Assembly (NCBI GenBank): GCA_963556495.2
Contig: OY747705.1
Span: 23,053,501-23,117,500 of the forward strand
Origin: Valencia hispanica
Taxonomy: Eukaryota > Chordata > Actinopteri > Cyprinodontiformes > Valenciidae
Reading direction: 5' to 3'
Length of the DNA stretch: 64,000 bases
Part shown: positions 26,001 to 37,022 of the stretch, piece after piece
Layout of the letters: every line of letters begins with the position of its first letter
How positions within the stretch are numbered: position 1 is the first letter of the stretch
Position numbers and translations under genes: made by a program
The notes under the pieces: model-generated
Seen by the model: the letters and a program-made list of their open reading frames with translations, nothing else
Databases searched by the model: none
Told to the model about the DNA's origin: nothing

Positions 26001-29000
26001 AACATTAAAACAGATTATTTCTAGGAGAAATCAGCAGTCACTCAACACTATTTTTTTTAGCACACATTATTTTTAATTTGATTTATTCTTAAATTATTTA
26101 TCCTAAAATCAAATCAAATCAAAATTTATTTATAAAGCGCTTTTCATACAACAAGTTGCATCACAAAGTGCTTTACAGATTAAAATGACCCCACATAAAA
26201 CCACCTTCCCTTCCCTCCCCCACAGATTTAAAAGCATGGTCACAGTTATACCCCCCTCCCCCCAACCCGTCTCCCATGCACACACACAGTTAAAAGAAAA
26301 AGTAAAAGAGGACATTAGACCGAGTGTAGATGAACCATGCAAGGAAACGCCATCAGAGGAACCATCTGCCCCGGCAGCGGTAGACCAACAGCAGCAGCCG
26401 AGGCACCGACACAGGGCACCCAGTGGAGGCAAGGCCAAGACCCCCACCTCCACCCAAGCTCCACCTGGAGAGCACCCAGGCAGCCACAGCCGACCACCGC
26501 TCCCGGGGCAGACGGCTCCAACAGAGGATTATGAATTATCTTTGGAGATTCAGAAAATAAAAAAATCTAACTGGGCTTCCTCATTGTATCCCAGCTAAGC
26601 TACTAAAGTTTGGAAAAGAATATATATTTATATATTTTGATTTGTAAAGGTTTTATTAAATATTATTAAATATTCTGAATAGCTGTGACTTGTTAAACAC
26701 TTCTTACTGACGGATTCTGTGCCAGTGCACCACCAATGTTTTTACTCACGGATTCAGAAGATTCAGAGTGTTCCCTCTCTGGACCAGAATGCTGTTTCCA
26801 GTTGGACCTGGATCCCATGGGGGGGCGTGGTGACAGGATGCGGATAATGTCTTCCTCATACCTTTTAGAGCACTCCACCTTCCAAACAAGACAATTTATT
26901 ACAATTTTATACGTAGCGCGATGTAAAAAGTTCAAACCAAAACAGTAATGACTTTTTTTTTAAAAACATCATCACAAAAGTATTTCGTTTTAGATTTGTA
27001 AAATGGATGGATCCTCCAGAGACTCTTCAGAGGATTTATATTTGAAAACAGTCAAACAGAACAGCAGAGCCTGTTTAAATGTAAATGATGTACCTTTATC
27101 CTATGCACTCGTTCCCTCCTTGCAGACTCCTCCAGTTTTCTTTTGATCTCGATTTGGTGGAGACGCTGCATAGCCAAGCAGCAAGAACAATTAGCATCAG
27201 TTATTGTGTGAGGAGAATAACAAATGAGATTATTATCTTTTTCCTGTTTACCACCCACTTTTCCCACCTCCATCTCCAGCACCTTGTGGAAAATGGCCTG
27301 GGCCAAGCACTCCCTGACATGTCTCTGGTGGGCTCTCTGGATCAGCTTATGTCTGTACTCCTTGTCTGGAACAATTCGCCCACTCCTGGTGATCTGATCA
27401 CAACAGCGCTCTCAGACCAACAATACGAGCCCTTCAATTTATCATGTGCTTGAAAAGGAATTGAAAACAACAGGTTTGTCACACTGACGTACCAGTCCTG
27501 CTCTCTGCAGGTGTCTCCTGATTCGAGTGTTGCTGAAGTAACCTGCGAGATGTTTGTCACTGAGGCTGTTGTAGACTGGCATGAGCCTGTGGAGACAAAA
27601 CCAAACCAAAAGACAGTCTGAGCACAGTCAGACTCAGTGAGGAAGCCTCAGACATTAAACCGCGACTTGATTACAGCTAATCAAATGCTCCACTTGTGCA
27701 GCACTCCGTGTTTGTTTACTGGCTGTTGTCCTCTTGTCCTCATTAACAAGAAATCCGCTCTTCCACAGAGCGGCACGTCTGAAAGAAGGAAGGAAGGAAG
27801 GTACCTCTTTTTTTTTTCCCTTCTAGAAAAGATTTGATTTCCACCAGCATTTGTGTACACCACAGCAGGGTCTTACAACCACAGTCTCTTACAGGTGTTT
27901 GATTACACACATGAATTGAAGGGCCTGGCACACTTGACCTTGGCAGCCTGCTCTTTGTGCACCTGGCTTATTTTTGCCTTTGGTGCTGCTCAGCGTTGGC
28001 AACAGATCTTTACCTGAAATCCAGGTTCTCAGTAGAAATGCTCATTTATTACTGCAGAAAAGACTTTACAACAACACAAATATTAGGTTCAGACAGCGCA
28101 TGTTATTATTGAAGCGACTATTATTTCTGGTTTAGCATCTTTGCTTGCCAGGACATGTTCTGTGTGATTTTAGTTTACAGTTACACACTTGGTTTGGTAG
28201 GTTTAGTTTTAGTGGACATGTGGCCTCATAGCAACATTGGCTTAAAAAGAGACAGCTGAAATAATTATACTCCAAGTAAAACTCAACTATACCTTGTATC
28301 TAACTGGACTGCTCTAAATTGTATTTTGTTGGATTTGATTTGAACTTTAAAGCTATACTAGCCAGACTTTACTGTGAGACTAATCAAACTCATTTTAGCT
28401 TTTCACCAACATAACAACTTATGGTCCTTTTTTTACTATTTGGTTGCAAAACACTTATGGTAATACAAAACATCTGCAAACACCTGGTAACATCACATAA
28501 TGCTTAATGCGACGGATCAGTGATGAGTGCGCCCGTTTAGATGTTTGCACAGTTTTGATCAAATTCGTACTTCAAGGGTTTTTACTTTTATCGTGTGGCT
28601 TCAGGGCTGCACGGTGGTGGAGCTGGTAACACGGTTGTTTTGGAGGAAGAAGGTCCTGGGTCGATTCACGATCTGGGGTATTTTTGCATGGAGCTTGCAT
28701 GTTCTCCCTGTGCATGCATGGGTTCTTTCTAAGTTCTCCGACTGTCTTCCATAGTCCAAAAACACGACTATTAGAATAATTGCTCTCTCTAAACTGCCCT
28801 TAGGCATGAGTGCGCGCGATTGGTTGTTTGTCCTGTGATGGACTGGTGACCCATCCAAGGTGCACCCCGCCTCCCTCCTGGTAGGCAACAGCCCCCTGCT
28901 AATGATAAAAATACACGAGAGGATTTTGTAAAGAGGACCTGTTGCAATCTCTCAAAGTTTCTCGTCCCGTAATCTTTACTAAGTCCAGTTGTTCAGCTCG

Positions 29001-31046
29001 ATTCTTGTGCCGTTTGTGATTTCATAGACTCTACACACAAAGCATAATTAATACTTTTTCTGCTTCAGTGTGTTTTTTGTTTGTTTGTTTACTTTGCATT
29101 TTGTGAAATCCTGGATGATGAATCTATATTTCATCCACCTGGTGGAGTCTTGGTCTGAGTGTACTTTTTTATTTTAAATAGGAAATACTCTACTGAATTG
29201 TAACTTAGGCTACATTTTTGTTTATAATACCTGATGATGACTCCTGATATTAACTGGTGCTCAAACAACAAAAATATTTTAACAGAAGTAAACCAGGAGC
29301 CTGAAAATGGAAATGTGGTAGTTCTTTCAGTAGTTGTAATTACAACAACAGCCTAAGTGATCTACCATATATAAGACTCTTTGTGCCTTTTCCAGAAACA
29401 GAACTTTCAGAGAACGTGTAAAAGCATATAATATGTTGAAGTCCATGATGCCATGGCCCAGCCTTTTGAAATAAAAAAACAAAATAAAACAAAAACAAAA
29501 AAACTGGCCAAGAAGACCTGTTTCCTGTTTCTTGCAGAGAAGTTCAGTCTTCTCATCTGATTAAAACCCATTGATCTAGTCAAAGTAGAATTTTAGCAAA
29601 CTCTCCCGCTATCACATTATTACCTTTGTGGTGGTAGGAGAAAAAATACATTTTCGGCTTGCTACCATCGCAAAGTTGTTATGGTCCTATTTAACACAAC
29701 TTTAAATGTCTTAAGCTTGTAAATAATTGCCCAGGCTGCTGATGTAGGCCAGTTCAGATGAGTAGCTATTTTTCTTGTTTTCATTTCCTCACTTATGAAA
29801 ATCAGTACATGTCTGTTTTATTTCAATGACATGTTCCCTTGCCTTTGCAATTTTTAAGACTGAATAAGAGATTTGGGCCTCTCTCTCAAGTCTGATTTAT
29901 ATTCTAGGAAGAAAGAAATCCCTTGCTTACTAATTAAAAGTTGCTAGACAATGATTCACTTAACAAAAATTACACCTTGTTACATTTTATAGAACTGATA
30001 ACTGTCAGTAGCTGCAACATTGGCAAATTTCCTAAAAATGTATATTTATTTTTCTTAATGTTGTATGAATTTGGAATATATTGTAAATTAATCATCACTG
30101 TAATATCAGTCGGCACAGTGTGAATATTGCAAGAAGTGCTTGCATGCAATTAGATCATCTAGCTATGTAAATGCCATTGCTGCTCACTATCCGGGATCTC
30201 TGATAACAATAAACCTAAAGCAGAGCAAAATGAACACTTGTGACAGAAACATTTATCACAACACATGTCGCAATTGCAACATTCACCAACAATAGTGCTA
30301 CCATATGTTATTCTGATATTGTGTAGCCCTAATAAAAATAGCCTAATATCAAACTTAAGGTAGGATGTTTGATGTTTGTGTGATTTTATGCTTCTGTGAC
30401 ATTAGATGGATTCCATGAAAATCTCTTACAACGAGTGCAATTAAATGTTAGGGACTGTATATACCAATACTAGTATCAATATTTTAAGGAACTGAAAAAA
30501 AGAGAGTGATACTAGAGGTTTAATATGTACTGTATAACAATAAGAAACACAAAAATAAATCCCTTCAGCTTTTCCTAAATGGATCATCTTTATCTTTATT
30601 TTTGTTTCTTCCTACCTTATTTACACAACTTTTGAAGACAAAAATATTCCACGATTTTTAAAAGTCTGCAAGATTTCCTGTTTGGTTTTAAAAGAATACA
30701 ACTTAAAAGAAGAAGTAACACAGCAACTTTATTTAGAAACTTTCCATTCTCACAAAATGTATTAATTGAGTAAAACAACTTATTATTATTACTACTACTA
30801 TTTAATTATTATTGTACTTTTGTGAAGCTAAAAAGTAAACCAAACCGTTGGCCTTTTAACATGTTACACAGTCAAACTAGGTTAATGTTTTGTTTTTAAA
30901 GTAATGCAGAAATAGAAATAAGGGGCCGCGGATGAAGTAATCATGCGGAGGGAGGTCGCGCTACAGCTTAATCTGACCCCTAAGGGTTCCTTCAGTGCTG
31001 AATATAAAAAATTAAACTGCTCCTACCCTGGGCTGAGGTGACTCAT
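14098..31046 (-). CDS. ERICH3: glutamate-rich protein 3, complete, 14 coding exons
   Basis: ERICH3 is reported at primary cilia and its N-terminal part carries a DUF4590-type region. Coding exons in transcript order: 31046-31027, 27586-27493, 27393-27268, 27165-27094, 26878-26750, 23468-23313, 23237-23037, 22583-22403, 22329-22143, 21933-21701, 21614-21471, 20143-19775, 19001-18867, 17051-14098. They sum to 5001 nt (1666 residues plus TAA), and all phases join. The start is chosen because MSHLSPG, six codons plus two bases, joins LMPVYNSLSDKHLAGYF as in vertebrate orthologues. Recognisable blocks are NTRIRRHLQRAGL, ECLAQAIFHKVLEME, FQFISRRHRGFPFSLTFYLN, SSCCEFKHRKGSRLGG and CIIAMGLDKKPT. The C-terminal 60 percent is low-complexity and rich in Glu, Ser and Lys. 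It is somewhat longer than the human protein (about 1530). Identity is secure; use of each small exon needs transcript support. Confidence 0.94.
17112..18670 (+). mobile_element. Tc1-like transposon, nearly full length, dead
   Basis: This fills the ERICH3 intron before the giant last exon. The ends are long degenerate inverted repeats: GCAAAAATATTCACATCTCC on the left against the complement of GATTACTTTTGCAAGGCACC on the right, then TATTTTATTGGGATTTTATG. The interior follows the transposase order (CATCAAGAAGACCAAGGAAC; later CCAGACCTAAATACAACTGG) with many stops and frameshifts. Transposase sense is +, opposite to ERICH3. Confidence 0.8.
20290..21440 (+). mobile_element. Tc1-like transposon with a nested retroelement tail
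   Basis: Same family as 17112-18670: GGGATTTTATGTGATAGACC near the left end, and transposase remnants such as GAGACCAAATCAGATCTTTT and ATGATGCTGTGGGATGCTTG. It is interrupted at about 20924-21050 by a retroelement tail and resumes with GAGACTGGGATGGAGGTTAA. It lies in an ERICH3 intron. Confidence 0.75.
20924..21050 (-). mobile_element. retroelement 3' tail nested in a Tc1 copy
   Basis: TCAATCAATCAAACTTTATT, then TATAAAGCGCTTTTCATACA and CAAAGTGCTTTACAGATTAA, form a common fish LINE/SINE 3' tail, here antisense. A second copy is at 26103. Surrounding Tc1 sequence continues on both sides. Confidence 0.65.
23578..25190 (-). mobile_element. Tc1-like transposon, transposase antisense to the window
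   Basis: The ends are inverted: GCATTCATACCCAACAAA on the left, and GGGTATGAATACTTTTCACA on the right. Between them the - strand carries transposase remnants (LVEWPSQSLDINPTENLFQA). It is interrupted by a 219-bp MITE at 24329-24547. It lies in ERICH3's longest internal intron. Confidence 0.8.
24329..24547. mobile_element. hAT-type MITE with exact 8-bp target duplication
   Basis: A 219-bp element with inverted ends (GTGGCCCCCAACCCTG at the left; complement of GGGTTGGGGTTCACTG at the right) and matching inner arms around CTGCATGTTTTAGG and CCAAAACATGCAG. It is flanked by CCCTACAC at 24321-24328 and again at 24548-24555. Eight-base duplications are the hAT signature. It is inserted within the Tc1 copy. 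Confidence 0.8.
26103..26540 (-). mobile_element. probable non-LTR retroelement 3' end, GC-rich
   Basis: It begins with AATCAAATCAAATCAAAATT, then TATAAAGCGCTTTTCATACA and CAAAGTGCTTTACAGATTAA, the same tail as at 20924. It continues into a 330-base GC-rich stretch (GGCAGCGG, CACCCAGGCAGCCACAGCC) unlike the AT-rich intron around it. A 137-codon frame on + is proline- and glutamine-rich and I do not regard it as a gene. Confidence 0.5.
28606..28905 (+). mobile_element. tRNA-derived SINE-like repeat
   Basis: GGGCTGCACGGTGGTGGAGC with a B-box-like GGGTCGATTCA, then the fixed body GCATGTTCTCCCTGTGCATG, GATGGACTGGTGACC and GCACCCCGCCT, well known from fish genomes. Partial copies lie at 32640-32760 (middle) and 56900-56975 (end). 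It is located in ERICH3 intron 1; no other feature was recognised in that 3.4-kb intron. Confidence 0.65.
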
Positions 31047-31247
31047 GGTTTTCAGCTCGCAGTCTCTTTAAAATCCCCGCAGTGTCTGAGGTGTAAAGGG
31101 CGGAGATGTGGGCTCGACCTCCCGCTTGAAGACTTCCAGGAACAACGTCAGGTCGGAGCGGAGTTAGTTAAAAAGTGCAGCGGTAGATTTTTGAGCAAAG
31201 AGACGGAGCTGCAGCGCTCACCACCGAGCGACTAGAGACACTCACCG

Positions 31248-31268
31248 GTTGCCATGGGAGATCACGTG
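31248..31268. promoter_or_regulatory. ERICH3 upstream X-box half-site plus CACGTG E-box
   Basis: About 200 bases upstream of the ERICH3 ATG lies GTTGCC (31248-31253; GGCAAC on the gene's strand), a perfect RFX X-box half-site whose partner half is poor. Ten bases further upstream of the gene is CACGTG (31263-31268) inside the palindrome TCACGTGA. The flanks (30930-31270) are GC-richer than the surroundings, as expected for a promoter. The assignment is by motif; function is inferred. Confidence 0.45.
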
Positions 31269-32639
31269 ACGAGGCTGGTTTCCAGTTTCAGAGTCCTACT
31301 GACAGAAAAACCCAATATTGAGACCAGCCTATATAATAAAAACCAGCATAGTTTATTTTCTGGTATCATAACTGAATTCTTAAAGATGCGCTTTGGGATA
31401 AACACAAAATTGAAACAATGTTAAGGTTTATTAAGGACAGTAAAGTTGTAAATTCATGACTTGCTATACTTTTTATCTAATACAATTTTTCTGCCTTACA
31501 CATCTTAGTGAAGACAGAATTAAACTGAGATTTAATGGTTTATAAACAATACAAACGTAATACTAGCTATAATGTTTCATCATTAGGATTACTCATGCAA
31601 AAACGGTTAAATTGAAACCAGAGGTTTAGATACATTGTGAATAAAAGAATCTCATTGTCTTTTTTATGCTCACTGTTTGACAATAAATCTGAATAAAGTC
31701 ATTCGTTTGAGTTTGAACCAAGCCTTCATCATGCATTCATGCGTTTGCAAAAAAATCTGGATTTTTATGCTGCTTTTGGAGTAAAGGCTTCTTCATCTGT
31801 GAGTGTCCTTTAATCCCACAGGACTCATTTCACTGTGGATAATCCCACTTTCCTAACAGCTTGAGTCAGCATCTTCACAATGTCGCTCATTGTTTTGGTA
31901 TTGAGCAAATAGAAGAAATATTCCTCATCTTAACCTTTCCTTATATGTAAACATATGGTTTCAATTGTAAGCGTACAATATGAAATAAAAGGTAATTCTC
32001 ACGGAAACACATCTTTTGATAACAAGGCAAAGTTTTATGAAGATCTTCATGGAGGGCTAACAAATGCAGAACTAGTGGGGTTTTGTTATGACCTTTTTGG
32101 AACTATGACATCCCAGGATATTAATTTGTTTTTTTCTGTGCTGTTGCATTGGATTGCACATTTCCTTTCCATTTACACTGATGTTAAAAATGGGAAATAT
32201 GTGAGCACTAGTGCACTCAGTAACGCCAAAGCAACATTTAGTCAGTCATCCCTCCGGAAATAGCTTACATGAAAACCTGGACAGGCAGTGACAACTTCAT
32301 ATCCTCTGTTGCCCTCTTGTGGAGAAATGAAAAATTACATTTTTCTTCGTTACCATCTTTGTGGACAGAATTTTTAGGCTTACTTTATTTAATTTCATAC
32401 CGTAAATAAACATTGTATCATTTTAAAAAATGGGTGAAGCATAACACAAACCTTAATACCGAAGGATGTAATAGATATATAAAACAACTGTGCTGTTTAG
32501 TAATAAAGACCTATAGTCACAGGGAAGAAGCACATGTGTCAGATCGAACGAAATTAAACAGGATGCAAGGTTAACATAAAAGGAAGAAGAAAGATAACTT
32601 CCAGATGTCAACATTTTTCCAACTACTGCCAGGTTAGAA

Positions 32640-32760
32640 CTATTTTTATGCAGGGAGAAGTCCCTGGGTTTGAATCTCTGTCTGGAGTATTTCAGCATGG
32701 AGTTTGCACGTTTTTTTTGTGCATGTGTGAGTTCTCTTTGGGTACACTGGTTTCTTTCGA
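32640..32760 (+). mobile_element. fragment of the 28606 SINE-like repeat
   Basis: It shares GTCCCTGGGTTTGAATCTCT, then CATGGAGTTTGCACG and GTGCATGTGTGAGTTCTCTT with the middle of the repeat at 28606. Both ends are lost. Confidence 0.5.
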
Positions 32761-34250
32761 AAGTTTTTTTCTTAAATATATTTACATCTTTACCTGCCTT
32801 TTTGTTTAAAATCTAAAAGAAGTGCACTATCAAGACAATTTAAAGATCAGGGGACTGGACAGGCTTACCAATTAATTACATTTTAACATGACTCATCATT
32901 TTTATTCTGCACTTAAATTATACATGCAGAAAACAATATGTATTATTCACACTTGAATCTTGATTATCTGTTTATGAAAGTTAATGACTTTTTTGTGTGC
33001 CCTTGATTTGACACTGCTGGTATGGATGTGTGTATATATAAGGGGACACCTGGAGGGTTAATGCCACCACTAAACTTCAACAGCATAACATGACAGCAAT
33101 ATTTATCATCTGCATCCTGAAAAGTAAAAACTGTAACAACAACAACAAATTAATAATAATATAACATTATTATTAATAATCATCTTTTTTGGTTTAAAAC
33201 AAATGTAACAATAGACTTGTGGACTAGACTTGACTTGTAATACATTTATAAGCATTTTTTTAATACTGAATGATTAGAAACATACCCCCCACCCAAATGA
33301 TTTACTAAAATAAATAAATAACCTATATTCTATATGCACAATTATCATGGACATGGTACAGAAACGCCAAAAAAGCCAACAACAAAAAAACTCACACATG
33401 CTTATGCTGCCACATTTCCTCTACAATAAAGTTCAGTCCTTTCAAGGATGACATTATCTGTACAAATATTAAAGGCTTTGTGGCTGAATGAAGGAAGGAC
33501 AAAATGGATGTCCCATAAAGAATACAGCTAAAAGCTTTTCTTCAGTACAGGAATTTTAATATGATATGAATTAAAAATGGTATAGGACGATTTAATTAGA
33601 TCTTTAGAAGTAAACTAAATTCCGACTTCACTGAAATGTAAAGTAAGAATACAAAAAAAATTTTTTTTGAAAGTGTTGCTCCTTTCTAACACAACAAATC
33701 ACCATGACTTTGGGAATTAATAATTATCTTCTTGGTAAAACTGCTTCTGTGGCATTGATGATGAAAAAAGCAGAGTGACTGCAGGTTGATTCTTTTAAAC
33801 AATATGTGAATGATTAATTACAGCTTCGAAGTTCCTGTTAAAGGTCTGAATTATTTTTGGACAATAATGAAAATGACAGAGTGATACAGAAACACGGGCT
33901 AAATTTCAGGGACCATGCTTTGTGCAGCCTCAACAATATACTTCACATGTCCAGATGTGCACCTCTGCAGACCTCTCACACCAAGTCTTGAGACCTGCCA
34001 GGTTGGCAAAACGCAGACTCTTGTGGAACTGCTGGAGTCAAGATAGATGCACCATCATTCCTGACAGTAAACATTAATCAAGGCAGACATTTCACCAGCA
34101 CCTAATACCTGACACACAACAGAGGTCTTAAAATAACAATTAGTGTGGAAATGGAGGAGGGGTGATTATAAATTCCATTCAGGAAAAGGTCTCGGATACG
34201 GGGTGGGAGGTGGCAGGGAGATATAGGGGGGAGTCATGTCGTTCTCAGAT

Positions 34251-34266
34251 GGGGGGGGGGGGGGGG
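34251..34266. repeat. 16-base G homopolymer
   Basis: An uninterrupted run of 16 G in an AT-rich context, followed 200 bases later by a C-rich strand block (34465-34558). Confidence 0.9.
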
Positions 34267-35559
34267 CAGCAGTTTTTGCAATCAGCATTAAATAGAGCAG
34301 TTTTGTGCCTGTGTGATTGTCAAGTGGGCCATTACTCGTTGATAAGAGCACTTTTTCCTTATGCCGCTCTGATTGGGCTGAGCATGCTGCTCCGTCTTCC
34401 ATGCTGTCCCAATGCAATCAGTCCCCTCTTTCACTGCACTGCCATTTTCACTGCTGTGATTTCCAACCAACCCACCCCCCTCCCCTCCTCTGCCTCCACC
34501 CAACTCACCCCCTCCCCTCACCAACCCCCACCCCCTCATCCAGCTTCCCACCTCCTCCCTTTAGATTCAATGAGTACCCATTTACAGGAAGGAGAAAAGG
34601 TCACGCTAAACTCTTTGGGTCAATTGTAAACCACCTCAAATCTGACTGATTTCAATGAAAGAAATGAGTGGGTGCAGCCCCTAAGAAAGCAAAAGTCCAA
34701 GTGAAAGTAGCAGAGGATTTTCACTTTGCTGAACTAAAATCTCCCTACATTCTTTCATTTAATAATGCTGAGTTTTATGAGTCAATATCATAAATCACTC
34801 AAAATCCGCATGTGTGGTTCACTGCCTCTAGGTTGAAAATATACACAAACATTATAATTAACTTTTATATAATGACTCAAATGAAAAGTATTATATCAGA
34901 AAGTTAAAACAATCCAGAGTTTGATGCCAGCAGTGCTCTCTAAACAAGTTGGACGATCAGCAAAAAAAGAGAGAAAAGTTTTGAGTATAAAAGTGACAAA
35001 AAGATTGTGCAATCCTTAGATTATTTGCTGACAGAGGAGGTTGTTAAAAGTCTGAAGGCTTTTATTTTGTAGAGCTTGCATGGCAAAGCTGAAGGTTCTT
35101 CCAGAGCGCTGAGAGACAGACAGACCAGGTCTTTTAGAGAACATTCAGTAAAAAAAAAGATTGTTTTTGTAAACATTTTTGTAAACAATCTTTTTACAAA
35201 AAAAGCTACCACGACATTCGATGAGAAATCTGAAGGCTTTTATTTTGCAGAGCTTTTTTGAGTCTTATTTTGAAAGTCCAGCATGGATGTCACTTAAGGC
35301 CGGTTGAATCTAATTAGTTATATGTTGTGATGTGGTAATCTACTGTTCTATCGGGCCTTAAATGCATGTAAAAGACTGTTGAGATGACCTTAAGTTACCT
35401 TAAATGAGCTATTCTCCACAGAGACGCAGGTGAGCTGTTCTCTGGTAACAAAGCTGTCATCAGTCTGTGTTTGACATGTGTCAGCTGATGTCTCCCTCTG
35501 ACTAAGCCAAATTCTGACTCACAGAAAGGATCCAAATAGCTTGCCGCTGTTCAAAAACC

Positions 35560-37022
35560 GTACATGGTATGGGAAAAATTCTTGAAGCTTTTTTGAGAGG
35601 TATCTTTCGTCTCCGATCTGAAGAAGAGAGAGATGACTTGCAACAAGGCTCAGCTGCAGAAAATCATAGAATACTCCATGTTCACACAAGGAAGGATTGG
35701 ATAGATGGAAGTCTGGACAGAGCCAATGAACTGAACACATTTTTCAACAGGTTCAGTTCAGGAACTAGCTCAGCATCCTCCTCTCCTGTTCCCAGCCAAA
35801 CAGACATCCCACTCTCCTCTGATCAACAGCTTTCCTGTCACACCTCAGATGTTTTATCCTTCACCTCAGCCATGGACTCTTCTGCTTCCACAAGTTTGTC
35901 TTCAACCAAGTCAGGAGTTGCTGCTACCCCCTTTGCCGCCCCCTTTCCCACTTGTCTGTCTCTAAAAGTCAGGTGAAGAGGCAGCTGGAGAAACTGATCA
36001 GACAAGGCTGCAGGTCCAGATGGTGTCAGCCCCAGAGTCCTGAAGGCCTGTGCTGAGCAGCTCTGTGGGATTCTGCAGCACCTCTTCAACCTTAGCCTAA
36101 CTCAGGAGAAGGTTCCAGTGTTGTGGAAGACATCCTGCCTTGTTCCAGTACCAAAGAGAACTGACCCATCAGTCATCAATGACTATAGACCCGTTGCCCT
36201 GACATCCCACATCATGAAGGTCCTGGAGAGACTCCTGTTGGCACCCCTGAATAAGCAGACAAGAACATATCACGACCCACTGCAGTTTGCTTATCGCTGT
36301 GGAGTTGGAGTTGAAGATGCCATCATCCACCTACTTCAACCAACCCACTGTCATCTGGACAAAGCAGGCAGCACTGTGAGGATCATGTTCTTTGATTTCT
36401 CCAGTGCATTTAACACAAGTCAGCCTGATTTGCTTTGTCAGAAACACCTGAAGACACAGGTGGAGCCCTCAACAATCGCCTGGATCAATGACTAACTGAC
36501 AAACAGACCACAATTTGTGAGACTGAAGAATTGTGTGTCAAACCAGGTGGTCAGCAGCACAGGAGCACCACAGGGGACCGTACTCTCACCATTGCTTTTC
36601 ACTCTGTACACGTCAGACTTCCAGTACAAATCAGAGACCTGGACAACAGACTGGACTGGAGGCACAACAGTGAAGCTGTCTACAAGAAAGGATAGAGCAG
36701 ATTGTACTTCTTGAGGAAGCTTAGGTCCTTCAAGTTTTGCAGCAATATTCAGCAGATCTTCTACAAGTCTGTTGTGGAGAGTGTAATCTCTTCAGCCATC
36801 ATCTGTTGGGGTAGCAGCATCAGAGCCAACAACAGAGCGTCTTCAGTCGAAGGCTTCTTCAGTTTCACTGCAACAGAGACCGCTACAGGAAATCTTTCCT
36901 GCCCACAGCCATCATGATCTACAACAACTCCTTAAATAATACTGCAGAAAGTATGGTGAGCTACAACAACACTTAATTTTCCTCTGGGATCAATGAAATA
37001 TTTTTGAATTGAATTGAATTGA
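35560..37022 (+). mobile_element. LINE with RT domain and internal deletion
   Basis: The order is typical of fish CR1/jockey-type elements. It runs DWIDGSLDRANELNTFFNRF (35697), then VPVPKRTDPSVINDYRPVAL (36143), FDFSSAFNTSQPDLL, GAPQGTVLSPLLFTLYTSDF (36565), then FLRKLRSFKFCSNIQQIFYK and ESVISSAIICWGSSIRA (36780), and a GAATTGAATTGAA tail at 37010. After TSDFQYKSE the frame jumps to TWTTDWTGG, so the catalytic YADD-type box is missing. Several stops and frameshifts make it inactive. Confidence 0.85.

Larger units (their letters stand above)
31271..35050. other. intergenic sequence 5' of ERICH3, no gene found
   Basis: Apart from the SINE fragment at 32640 I recognise no repeat or exon. It contains a 16-base G run (34251-34266) and a strongly C-rich stretch (34465-34558). 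The block 33800-34700 is less AT-rich than its surroundings and could hold regulatory DNA, but nothing in it identifies a target. Confidence 0.35.

Noticed and set aside
26185..26598. 137-codon proline- and glutamine-rich frame
   Set aside because: It lies within a GC-rich retroelement-like insert in an ERICH3 intron and has no known domain. The lack of stops follows from GC content.
31038..31235. 65-codon frame over the ERICH3 promoter
   Set aside because: It is antisense to the ERICH3 leader and first exon, in CpG-richer DNA. No homologue recognised.
31955..32263. 102-codon frame between ERICH3 and LHX8, checked as possible CRYZ or TYW3 remnant
   Set aside because: The translation shows no resemblance to either family (no nucleotide-binding GxxGxxG, no TYW3 motifs).
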